From contig KB911840.1 in NCBI GenBank assembly GCA_000383715.1, forward strand, positions 36,207-100,206: a stretch of DNA of 64,000 nucleotides, in the 5' to 3' direction. Origin of the DNA: Verrucomicrobia bacterium SCGC AAA164-E04 (lineage in GTDB: Bacteria > Verrucomicrobiota > Verrucomicrobiia > Limisphaerales > AAA164-E04). This document shows positions 44,788 to 53,700 of the stretch, one piece after another. How positions within the stretch are numbered: position 1 is the stretch's first letter; each line of letters opens with the position of its first letter. The translations under genes were made by a program, and so were the position numbers. The notes beneath the pieces are model-generated. The model searched no databases, was not told where the DNA came from, and worked only from the letters and a program-made list of their open reading frames with translations.

Positions 44788-45474
44788 ATGGCTCAGAACA
44801 AGAGAATCTTCATCATTGGAGCGGGGCGCTTTGGAACCCACCTGGCAACGCGTCTGGCTGCCTTTGACACGGAAGTGATCGTCGCCGATATGAATCCTGA
44901 ACGGGTTCAGGCCCTGGCCGAATCAGGCCTTGAATCCGTCGAGTTGAATGCCGAAGATCCGGAGGCATTGAAAGAAGCCGGTGTTCAGGAAGCCGATGCG
45001 GTGGTGGTTGGCATTGGAGAGAACATGCAGGGAAGCATTCTGGCGACACTGAATCTCAAGGAGCTTGAAATTCCCTACATCGTGACCCGTGCCCTGGACG
45101 AGAAACACGCCAAGGTATTGGAAAAACTTGGAGCCAACAGCGTGGTGTTACCGGCCAGAGACATGGCCTACCAACTGGCTGAAACGTTGCGCTCTCATTT
45201 TCTGAATGACCGGATTCCCATCGTTGGAGAATACCAGGTAGCCAGTGTTGCTTTAGGGGGAAAGCTGAGCGGGATTTCCATTGAAGACGCCAAACTTCCG
45301 GAGCATTATCACGTCAACATCCTGTTGCTCGTTCGCGAAAGTCCGAATGGGTATGAGGAAACCCCTCATACCTTCAAAGAGCCATTGCCGCCCATGGTGA
45401 TGATGGAGGGCGATACGCTCTTTGTCTCAGGCACGCGTGAGCACATCAATGCTTTTGAGTCGGCGTGTGGGTAA
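44788..45474 (+). CDS. trkA: Trk/Ktr potassium uptake regulator (RCK protein)
   Basis: 228 residues from the ATG; GTG at 44773 or TTG at 44758 would lengthen it by 5-10 residues. RCK_N Rossmann domain: KRIFIIGAGRFGTHLA (GxGxxG), acidic end of beta2 in VIVADMNPER, and DAVVVGIGENMQGSI. RCK_C domain from about 145 to the end (GKLSGISIEDAKLPEHYHV). It binds nucleotides and gates the adjacent TrkH/KtrB channel from the cytoplasmic side. Single RCK unit, as in KtrA. Confidence 0.87.
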   Translation: MAQNKRIFIIGAGRFGTHLATRLAAFDTEVIVADMNPERVQALAESGLESVELNAEDPEALKEAGVQEADAVVVGIGENMQGSILATLNLKELEIPYIVTRALDEKHAKVLEKLGANSVVLPARDMAYQLAETLRSHFLNDRIPIVGEYQVASVALGGKLSGISIEDAKLPEHYHVNILLLVRESPNGYEETPHTFKEPLPPMVMMEGDTLFVSGTREHINAFESACG

Positions 45475-45582
45475 CTTTGTAATATCCACACCCGCTTTAC
45501 TCAAGGCGTGGAGGAAGTCAGGCAGCAAAGGGCATCCAGAGACGTCACTCACCATCTCGGGCAAACACCTTGTGCTTTAAAA

Positions 45583-46341
45583 TCAGAGGCCCAATTGCAC
45601 ACCCACCGGACAGTGATCCGAACCCATGACGTTTGGCATGATGAAGGCTTTTTCAAGGTTGGGGCGAAGGTCGGGGGAGATACAGCAGTAATCGATGCGC
45701 CATCCCACGTTCCTTGCCCGTGCTCCCGCGCGGTAACTCCACCAGGAATAATGTCCACCGCCTTGTTCAAATTCGCGAAAGGTGTCGATAAAACCTGCAT
45801 CGATCAATTGGGTGAAAGATGCACGTTCCTCCGGACTGAAACCGGGGTTTTTTGTGTTGTCTTTTGGGCGGGCAAGGTCGATTTCCTGATGAGCGACGTT
45901 CAGATCGCCACAGAAAAGGACCGGTTTTTGTTGCTGTAATTGACAGACGTGCTTGCGAAAGGCTTCATCCCAGGCCAGACGATAATCCAGGCGCGCCAGG
46001 CCATGCTGTGCGTTGGGGGTGTACACATTGACCAGAATAAAGGAATCGAACTCCAGATTTTGAACACGACCCTCCTGATCATGTTCAGGGATATCGAGAC
46101 CGTTCCATACCCTGAGAGGTTTTTGACGACTCAGCACACCGGTGCCCGAGTAACCTTTCTTGACCGCAGAATGCCAAAACACCTCGTAGCCCTTGGGCCA
46201 ATCGAAATCGACCAGTTGTTCAGGTTGCGCCTTTGTCTCCTGGAAACAAAGAATGTCGGCATCCATGTCATCGATGATGTCCAGTAGCCCTTTGCCCAGC
46301 ACGGCCCGCATGCCATTGACATTCCATGAAATGAGCTTCAT
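45583..46341 (-). CDS. xthA: Exodeoxyribonuclease III / AP endonuclease
   Basis: 252 residues, the normal length. Motifs in order: ISWNVNGMRA, FQETKAQ with the metal-binding Glu35, NVYTPNAQ, GDLNVAHQEIDLARPK, RIDYCCIS and the terminal GSDHCPV with catalytic Asp-His. It cleaves DNA 5' to abasic sites in base excision repair. Its ATG overlaps the stop of tatD by 4 bases, so translation is coupled with a second DNase. Convergent with trkA. Confidence 0.93.
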   Translation of the reverse strand: MKLISWNVNGMRAVLGKGLLDIIDDMDADILCFQETKAQPEQLVDFDWPKGYEVFWHSAVKKGYSGTGVLSRQKPLRVWNGLDIPEHDQEGRVQNLEFDSFILVNVYTPNAQHGLARLDYRLAWDEAFRKHVCQLQQQKPVLFCGDLNVAHQEIDLARPKDNTKNPGFSPEERASFTQLIDAGFIDTFREFEQGGGHYSWWSYRAGARARNVGWRIDYCCISPDLRPNLEKAFIMPNVMGSDHCPVGVQLGL

Positions 46342-47183
46342 GTCCGGTCCTCCTCTGAGTGAATTTCGTCAAGAGGTGCAAGTCGGAAAAAGGAGTTGGC
46401 ATTGACGGTGGTTTCTTGTGCCAGTTGCTCGAAGGGTTTTCCGGTGCATTTGGCAATTTCACGCGCGATATGAGGTAGATGCATGGGTTCGTTACGCTGT
46501 GTTTTTGGTTTGGGATCGAGATCCCTCGGCATGAGATACGGGGCGTCGGTTTCGATCATCAATCGATTCGTCGGAATACTTGGAACCAGTTCCTTGAGGT
46601 GCTTGCCTCTGCGTTCATCACAAATCCATCCTGTGATGCCGATGTGGCATTCCAGATCGAGTAAACCGAACAGGATTTTTTTGTCATCGGTGAAACAATG
46701 AACCACGACATCAGAGAGTTTTTCACGGAACTCCTTGAGAATGGAAATAAAGCTATCTCCCGCATCACGTTGGTGCAGGAACATCGGTAACTGATTGCCT
46801 GTTGCCATTTCGAGGTGCGCGATAAACACTTTTTCCTGAGTAGAGCGCGGCGAGATATCGCGGAAATAATCCAGGCCGCATTCACCGACAGCCACGACTT
46901 CAGGCAGGGTGTACAGTTCCTGCAGAACAGTAAAAGTGTCGCCATTGACCTCCTTGGCATGGTGCGGATGAATGCCTGCAGTTGTGTAAAAAGTGCCCGG
47001 ATAGGATTTCGCCAGTTCGAGTCCTTTGAGGCTTCCCTCCTCGGTTGCACCCGTGAGGATCATGCGATGGACACCGAGATCGAGCGCTCGCTGGAGCACG
47101 TCCTTCCTGTCATGATCAAAGGAGTCATGTGTCAGATTCAGCCCGATATCGATCAGGGAAGGTCTTGTTTTTTGTTCGGTCAT
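46338..47183 (-). CDS. tatD: TatD-family DNase
   Basis: 281 residues. It resembles Escherichia coli TatD itself: IDIGLNLTHDSFDHDRKDVL at the start, AGIHPHHAKE, GECGLDYFRD, IGITGWICDERRGKHL, IETDAPYLMPRDL and NEPMHLPHIAREIA. TatD is a metal-dependent 3'-5' exonuclease linked to repair of oxidative damage. The coupling with xthA by ATGA overlap supports a repair unit. It is cytoplasmic; no signal is present. Confidence 0.9.
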   Translation of the reverse strand: MTEQKTRPSLIDIGLNLTHDSFDHDRKDVLQRALDLGVHRMILTGATEEGSLKGLELAKSYPGTFYTTAGIHPHHAKEVNGDTFTVLQELYTLPEVVAVGECGLDYFRDISPRSTQEKVFIAHLEMATGNQLPMFLHQRDAGDSFISILKEFREKLSDVVVHCFTDDKKILFGLLDLECHIGITGWICDERRGKHLKELVPSIPTNRLMIETDAPYLMPRDLDPKPKTQRNEPMHLPHIAREIAKCTGKPFEQLAQETTVNANSFFRLAPLDEIHSEEDRT

Positions 47184-47220
47184 GGAAGGATGTTTTTATC
47201 AGCAAGAACGAGCGGCATGG

Positions 47221-48105
47221 TCATGCTTCTTTGAACGCAGGCGTTGGCAGGCCTGCGAGTCCGACATCTACAGCAAATAGACCACCTGCCTGAGGTTGCT
47301 CCTTGTGTCCTTCTTCATCCAAATCACGGCTGGCAGTGGTGATGTAGAGCGTACGGTAATCTTTTCCACCGAAGCAACAGGCGGTGACGCATTCAACCGG
47401 TAATTGGACCTTGGCTAACAACTCACCGGTGCTTGGATCCCAGCGACCCACTCCCCATCCTGCCCATAGTGCCACCCATAATTTGCCTTCGGCGTCGATG
47501 GTCATGCCATCCGGATAACCCATGTCCTTGGGGATTTCGATGACATGACGTCGGTTGGAAATCTCACCCTCCACTGGATCGAAGTCGAAGGCGTCGACGT
47601 GGCGGGTGGGGGTGTCAATATAATACATGGTTCTACCATCCTGTGACCATGCCAGGCCATTGGAGATCGTGACTGATTCCACCATGCGCTTGACCGACCC
47701 TTCGTTGGTGATGCGGTAAAGGCTCCCGGCTCCTTCCTCCTCCTCGCAGGACATCGTGCCGGCCCACAAGCGCCCCTGAGGGTCGCATTTGCCGTCATTG
47801 AATCGATTCACAGGCAAATCGGGCTCGGGGTTCTGCAGGGAAGTGACTTCACCGGATTCCGGATTCAATTTGAGCAGGCCCTCCTGGCCACCAGCCAGAA
47901 GATCCCCCCCAGACGTGCGAACGACGCAGCCAACTTTCTGAGAAACAGCCCAAGTTTCATTGCGGTGTGTGCTTGGATAGAAACGAGAAATTTTGCCTTT
48001 CTCAATGTCCACCCAAACGATGGCCTGACGTTCCTCATCCCAGCCCGGACCTTCTGCGAGCGTTGCTTTGCCGTCAAAAATACATGATGCCTGATAAGTT
48101 TGCAT
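47221..48105 (-). CDS. SMP-30/gluconolactonase/LRE-family lactonase
   Basis: 294 residues from the ATG at 48105; a TTG 12 codons earlier is less likely. Six-bladed propeller motifs are LAEGPGWD with the metal-binding Glu, VNRFNDGKCDPQGRLWAGTM, ISNGLAWSQDGRTMYYIDTP and the catalytic Asp in MGYPDGMTIDAEGKLWVALW. It hydrolyses sugar lactones. It is divergent from the FAH-family gene with about 100 bases between; SMP-30 lactonase plus FAH-type dehydratase is the pairing seen in oxidative pentose or fucose pathways. A C7 run at 47904-47910 is in frame. Confidence 0.85.
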   Translation of the reverse strand: MQTYQASCIFDGKATLAEGPGWDEERQAIVWVDIEKGKISRFYPSTHRNETWAVSQKVGCVVRTSGGDLLAGGQEGLLKLNPESGEVTSLQNPEPDLPVNRFNDGKCDPQGRLWAGTMSCEEEEGAGSLYRITNEGSVKRMVESVTISNGLAWSQDGRTMYYIDTPTRHVDAFDFDPVEGEISNRRHVIEIPKDMGYPDGMTIDAEGKLWVALWAGWGVGRWDPSTGELLAKVQLPVECVTACCFGGKDYRTLYITTASRDLDEEGHKEQPQAGGLFAVDVGLAGLPTPAFKEA

Positions 48106-48203
48106 GGGACTTGTTCTAGAATGTCCGGGAAAAACCTGCAAGGCCTCGTTGAAAAATGAAAATGCTGGAAAATTAGTAATGAACCTCTAATGATGCTTGC
48201 CTC

Positions 48204-49064
48204 ATGAGAATTTGCCGTTTCCACACACAAGATAATTCATTGCCAAGCATTGGCTATCTGGATGACAGCGATCAAGTCATTGATCTCACCTCCTTTCAGA
48301 TCACGCAAATGAAGTCATTGTTCGACGCAGAAAAACGTGCCTTGATCCTTGCTCAATTACAGAACCGCGACATCCCGAAGTTGGCGTTGCAGGATGTCAC
48401 ACTTCTTGCTCCGGTAGATGATCAGGAAGTCTGGGCAGCCGGAGTCACTTACCTACGCAGTAAGACGGCGCGCATGGAAGAGTCCGATTTCAGTGCCACC
48501 GCCTATGACAAAGTGTATGACGCGCCACGGCCTGAAATTTTCTTTAAATCAATGCCCGGTAAGGTGGTTGCCACAGGGGACGCAGTTGGGATTCGTGAGG
48601 ATGCCTCATGGAACGTGCCTGAACCTGAGCTTGCCCTGGTAATGGATATTCAAGGCAGCGTGGTGGGCTACACCATTGGAAATGACATGAGTTCGCGTGA
48701 CATTGAAGGCGAAAATCTTTTATACCTTCCACAGGCCAAAATGTATGATCGCAGTTGCTCGCTTGGACCCTGGATTGTCTTTGGGCCGGACGAAACGGAA
48801 GCCCGACAATGGAGCATTGGAGTCAAAATCACCAGGGACGGCAATGTGGTGTTTGAGGGTGAAACATCGATCAACCAGATCAAACGATCTTTCGACGAGC
48901 TCTCGGATTATCTGAATCGTTCTCAAAGTTTTCCATCGGGATCGGTTTTACTGACGGGGACAGGTGTGGTTCCTGATGACGATTTTACCCTTGAAGAAGG
49001 CGATCACGTTGCCATAAGGGTCTCAGGTATTGGAGAACTGGGCAATCCGGTGACAACAGTCTGA
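48204..49064 (+). CDS. Fumarylacetoacetate hydrolase-family protein, likely 2-keto-3-deoxy-sugar-acid dehydratase
   Basis: 286 residues. The FAH fold is clear: WAAGVTYLRSKTARMEES, FFKSMPGKVVATGDAVGI, the metal-binding EPELALVMD, GYTIGNDMSSRDIEGEN and SVLLTGTGVVP. The GVTYxRSxxAR opening is the pattern of the XylX/KdaD-like dehydratases rather than true fumarylacetoacetases. With the divergent SMP-30 lactonase I infer a role in a Weimberg-type pathway for xylonate, arabinonate or fuconate. No dehydrogenase of the pathway is in the window. Confidence 0.8.
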   Translation: MRICRFHTQDNSLPSIGYLDDSDQVIDLTSFQITQMKSLFDAEKRALILAQLQNRDIPKLALQDVTLLAPVDDQEVWAAGVTYLRSKTARMEESDFSATAYDKVYDAPRPEIFFKSMPGKVVATGDAVGIREDASWNVPEPELALVMDIQGSVVGYTIGNDMSSRDIEGENLLYLPQAKMYDRSCSLGPWIVFGPDETEARQWSIGVKITRDGNVVFEGETSINQIKRSFDELSDYLNRSQSFPSGSVLLTGTGVVPDDDFTLEEGDHVAIRVSGIGELGNPVTTV

Positions 49065-49176
49065 AAACAACCCTGCTTGCTGCAAGAATTTGCATTGCCT
49101 GCGGTATAAAGGACAATTCAAAGGTCTTGACAACTGACAGTGTATTTAACAAACAACCATCTCAAAATTGTAAGAA

Positions 49177-49950
49177 ATGCACATGAATACTGATCAAATG
49201 ATCCATACAACAACGCGCTGGTTTCTGATATGCGCCATCACCACCCTCACTGGGTTCATGACCCAAGCTCAGGAAGACGGAGCCATTGAAGAGACCGAAA
49301 AACCAAAATGGGAAACCAATGCTTCAGTTGGTTTTACGCTTACTCAGGGCAACAATGATACCTTGCTTGCCACGGCAAGTATCCTCAGTCTTAAAAAATG
49401 GGAATTGAATGAATTAAGTTTGTCGGCTGACGGCAGTCTGGGTGAGGTCGAAGGGGTTAAAAACAATGAAACCCTTCGAGGCACAGGTCAGTATAATCGT
49501 CTTTTTACCAACGATCGTACGTTTGCGTTGTTGAACCTGTCTGCTCTCCATGACGCCATTGCAGATGTCGAATTTCGCGGAACGGTCAGTCCTGGTTTGG
49601 GTCATTACTTTTTCAAAGAGGACAAGTTTGAGCTGAGTGGGGAACTGGGTCCGGGTTTCGTCTACGAGAAGGTTGGGGGTATCACGGATCATTATATGTC
49701 TCTACGTGTCGCCGAATCAGCCAAATATCAGATCAGCGAGCGTGCACGGCTCTGGCAAAAGCTGGAATATGTCCCTCAGGTCGACTATTTCGAAAACTAT
49801 CTCGTCATAGCGGAAATTGGGATTGATTCAGACCTCACGGAAAAGCTAGGCATGCGTTTTACGATTCAGGACGTCTTTGATAACCAGCCAGCGCTCGGAC
49901 GCAAGAGCAACGACCTGCGCGTTGTGTCCAGTCTGAGATACAAATTTTAA
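49177..49950 (+). CDS. DUF481 outer-membrane beta-barrel protein
   Basis: 257 residues. A signal peptide (ICAITTLTGFMTQAQ after a short polar start) precedes a barrel with alternating strands, opening with ETNASVGFTLTQGNNDTLLA, the typical DUF481 start, and ending in the aromatic LRVVSSLRYKF C-terminus expected of outer-membrane barrels. Relatives such as YdiY are acid-inducible or salt-stress barrels of unknown cargo. It is followed by a DUF2959 pseudogene on the same strand. Confidence 0.8.
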   Translation: MHMNTDQMIHTTTRWFLICAITTLTGFMTQAQEDGAIEETEKPKWETNASVGFTLTQGNNDTLLATASILSLKKWELNELSLSADGSLGEVEGVKNNETLRGTGQYNRLFTNDRTFALLNLSALHDAIADVEFRGTVSPGLGHYFFKEDKFELSGELGPGFVYEKVGGITDHYMSLRVAESAKYQISERARLWQKLEYVPQVDYFENYLVIAEIGIDSDLTEKLGMRFTIQDVFDNQPALGRKSNDLRVVSSLRYKF

Positions 49951-49974
49951 TGACTCGTCACACATCTGTTTAAC

Positions 49975-50429
49975 ATGAATCGCTTCTCGCCATCGCTTCA
50001 CCGCAACGCGCCATCAACAAGCCGGGTGGTATGTTGGGTTTTCAGTGGCTGTTTTCTGTGTCGATAGCCTCACGCTCATGATGTAGGCGTGTCGCCGTAT
50101 GAGCTACCACGCAGATCAGTGAAATTCAAAGTCCGAGCCTGAGCCGGAAAAGTCGTGGCAAACTTTTCCAGACCAGAGCATGGTTTGAGAAAATGTGTTC
50201 CTCACTTTTACTTGCTGGCAATGCCATTGAACCCGTGATTATTCAAATGAAAGTTTACGTGCTTTATCTCAAGCACAATCTCAATGCGCAGGCCATTGGT
50301 TGGCTCAAGTAAGAAACGCTTCAAATCGAAGAGGATATTAGCGATCTGATCAACCAAATGAATCAACCGATTCAGGAGACCGAACATTTCATTGAAATGC
50401 TTGAAGTTGAAAGTGACCTATCGACCTGA
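49975..50429 (+). pseudogene. DUF2959 lipoprotein, broken and internally deleted
   Basis: A start with lipoprotein character (MNRFSPSLH, then VVCWVFSGC) is followed by stops. Another frame then reads ATTQISEIQSPSLSRKSR, the DUF2959 helix, MKVYVLYLKHNLNAQAIGWL, a TAA at 50310, and in the same frame ETLQIEEDISDLINQM to a stop at 50427-50429. YVLYLKHNLNAQAI is the hallmark end of DUF2959. About half of the expected 210 residues is missing between the two parts. It is the only gene debris in the 795-base gap 49951-50745. Confidence 0.6.
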
Positions 50430-50566
50430 AAAAATAATTCAACCCGAGCTAATGGTGGCTTGATCGTTATTTTGATGGCATCTCTTTGACTTGCGAAATT
50501 TCAAGCGTCTTCATGTATGGAGCGTTTGATGGCCTTCTAATTCATCGTAAAGGTTCTTTTTTCATC

Positions 50567-50595
50567 AAGGCCGGCAGTATACTGCCGGCCTTTTT
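50567..50595 (+). terminator. Rho-independent terminator, perfect 26-bp palindrome
   Basis: AAGGCCGGCAGTAT is followed by its exact reverse complement and a T5 run. It would end transcription from the DUF481/DUF2959 side (137 bases past the latter) and insulate the 1577-residue gene that begins at 50746. An open frame spanning 50486-50698 runs through this hairpin and is therefore not credible as a gene. Confidence 0.85.
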
Positions 50596-50745
50596 ATGTT
50601 CCATGGATATGTTCTTGGCAGGATGTCATTACCGTAAGCTTGAATTTTTTCGGAAACTTTCCTACTTTCTCGCTGAATCACTTATTTTTTCGGAATAGCT
50701 CTTGAATCATGATATCAAGATTTCCAACTCCAAAAAATTGAACCA

Positions 50746-53700
50746 ATGAATATGATGCTTAAGTCTGATTTGAACGACCTTTCGTGGCGCGGTGTTCTTC
50801 GAGAAAAGATACCTGCCACTGCCACGATCTTGCTCTTCGCGTTGTCAATGAGTGCTTTCTGGCCCGGACAGACCGTTTACGCGCAAAATGCCTCTCCCCA
50901 TGCGTTTCAGTTTCAGGAGAATGATCGCATCGCATTCCTTGGAGACACCTTGCTCGAGCGCGAGCAGTCCTGGGGCATGCTGGAATCCAGACTAACCGCC
51001 AGGCATCCGCATCATGGACTTGTTTTCCGTAATTTTGCCTGGAGTGGTGACAATCCTGGCGGACAATCCCGAGCCAGCTTTGACTGGAGCAAACCCCGAG
51101 CCACTTGGCAGGATCTCATCATCCGGGAATTAGAAGCCTTTCAACCAAACGTGGTCGTGATCGGCTATGGCATGGCCTCGTCTCTGGAAGGCGCTCAGGT
51201 TCTTGGTCCATTCAACGAAGATTTGAATCGCTTGCTGGATCGGATTCAGGAAAGTTCAAAGCATAAGCAATCGGTGCGCTTGGTTTTAATCAGTCCTGTG
51301 AGGCATGAAGCCATGGGAGGGGCGCTTCCTGATCCAACCGCGCATAATCGAGTCCTCAAATCGTACACTTCATCCATCGCCTCCATCGCCAGGCAGCGTG
51401 CCATTCCATTCATTGATTTATTCCATGACCTTGGCGATGGCCATGCCGATCCCTACAAACGGGCATTCACCGATAACGGGATTCATCCCAATGCCTATGG
51501 TTACTCAAGGATTGCGGATCAGTTTCAGGCAGTGATGCGATGTAAGCCATGGCCCTGGCATCTGGAGATTGCTGCCAATGGAACAGTGGGGTCCGGCACA
51601 AGGGGGAATCAAATTTTTGACCTTCGTCGCAGTTCCAATCGCATTGAATTTGAAGTCAGAGACGATTTATTGCCTTTTCCCAATCATGATGAAGATGACA
51701 AAATTTATCCTTCAGCCATCACCTCGCGCAGGGTTCGTTTTGAAGGATTGGATGCTGGCTCCTGGGCTTTAAAAATAGACGGCCGTACCTATGCCGTGCG
51801 AACCGCTTCGCAATGGGGGCAAGGCGAGACGTTTCAGCGAGGCCCTCAATTTGATCAGGCTGAGCAAATGCGGGAACGCATCCTCAAGAAAAATGAACTT
51901 TTCTTCCATCGTTTCCGTCCTCAAAATCAGACCTACCTTTTTGGGTTCAGAAAACATGAGCAGGGGCAGAATGCGGTGGAAATTCCTCAGTTTGATCCGA
52001 TGGTCGCAAAGATAGAATTGGAAATCCATCAACTTGCCATTCCCCGGCGTCATCGGTGGGAACTGGTAAAGGTAGAGAGTTCCGTGACGGAATCGGATGC
52101 CCTTGCCTGGAGAAAACCTTTGCCCTCCGTGACTGAAGCGAAGTCAGCTCTTGGAGTGACGCTTTCAACGGATCATGCTGCCGATCAAGGGAAATTCCAG
52201 TTGTCGCCGGAAGTTGAAATGACCCTCTGGGCCGAAAGCCCTTTGATGACCAAGCCGATCCAGATTAATTTTGATCCTGAGGGCAGACTCTGGGTGGCAG
52301 GTTCGAGCTTGTATCCACAGATCAAACCGGGTGAGGAGGCGAATGACCAGATTCTCATCATGGAAGACACGGATCGAGATGGGATTGCGGATCAAACCAC
52401 GGTTTTTGCCGAAGGGCTCCTGATGCCAACGGGTATCGAACCAGGTGATGGGGGAGTATACGTCGGGCAGAGTACTGAATTACTGCACTTGAAAGATACG
52501 GATGGTGACGGTCGAGCCGATGAGAAACGGATAGTCCTTTCTGGTTTTGGTACCGAAGACACCCATCACATTCTCCATACACTGCGTTGGGGGCATGACG
52601 GTCAATTGTATATGAATCAGTCGATTTATATTCACAGTCACCTTGAAACGCCCAATGGCTTGGTCCGGTTGAACAGTGGTGGATTGCTGCATCTGCGTCC
52701 TTCGAATCTCGATCTTGGCGTTTATTTACGTGGTTTCTGTAATCCCTGGGGACATCAGTTTGATGATTACGGGCAGTCCTTTGTCACCGACGGAGCGGGC
52801 TATCAGGGGATCACTTACGGCGTTCCGGGGGCCATGTATTTTATGTATGCAGGAGGGAGGCGTCTGCTTGACAGCGTCAGTCCAGGCTCTTACCCGAAGT
52901 TTTGTGGGCTTGAAATCATTCAAAGCGAACAATGGCCTCAAGACTGGCAAGGTTCAGCCATTACCTGCGACTTCCGTGCGCACCGCATCGTACGTTTTTC
53001 CATCAGTGAAAATGAAGCGGGCTATGCGGCGCAGGAGGCTGGAGATCTGGTCCGGTCCCTTGATCCGACCTTTCGTCCCATTGACGTCAAGGTTGGTCCC
53101 GATGGAGCGCTTTATGTCGCGGACTGGAGCAATCCGATTATTCAGCATGGTGAGGTTGATTTCCGTGATTCACGGCGTGATAAAGTGACGGGTCGTATCT
53201 GGCGTATCAGCTACAAGAATCATCCTTTACTTCCACGACCGGGATTGGTCGGCATGTCTGACGGGCAACTCATGGACGAACTCAAGTCGCCCAATGCCTA
53301 TAATCGCAAGCAGGCGCGCCGGATCTTGACGGAACGTGGAGATGCGATCCATGGCTCCTTAAGGGATTGGACTGAGCAACACGACGATGAGCAAGATCGA
53401 CTGCAGGCTCTCTGGATGCACCAGTCTCTGGATCAAGTCAACATGCCCCTGCTTGAAGAGCTTCTTCAGGCTGATGATGGCCGTGTTCGTGCCGCGGCTG
53501 TCAGGGTGCTTCGCTTTTGGATGAAAGGGGATTCCAATTCTGAAGTTTGGCTTGCCAAACTTGTCCGTGACAAACATCCCCGCGTGCGACTGGAGGCACT
53601 TCGCGCATTATCGCATTCAAGGACAGGCAATGCCGCAGCTCTGGCTTTGTCCGTGTTGCAACACCCCATGGATCGTTTCCTGGACTACGGACTGTGGTTA

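Noticed and set aside
50486..50698. 70-codon plus-strand open frame
   Set aside because: It runs straight through a perfect terminator hairpin at 50567-50595 and has no family similarity.
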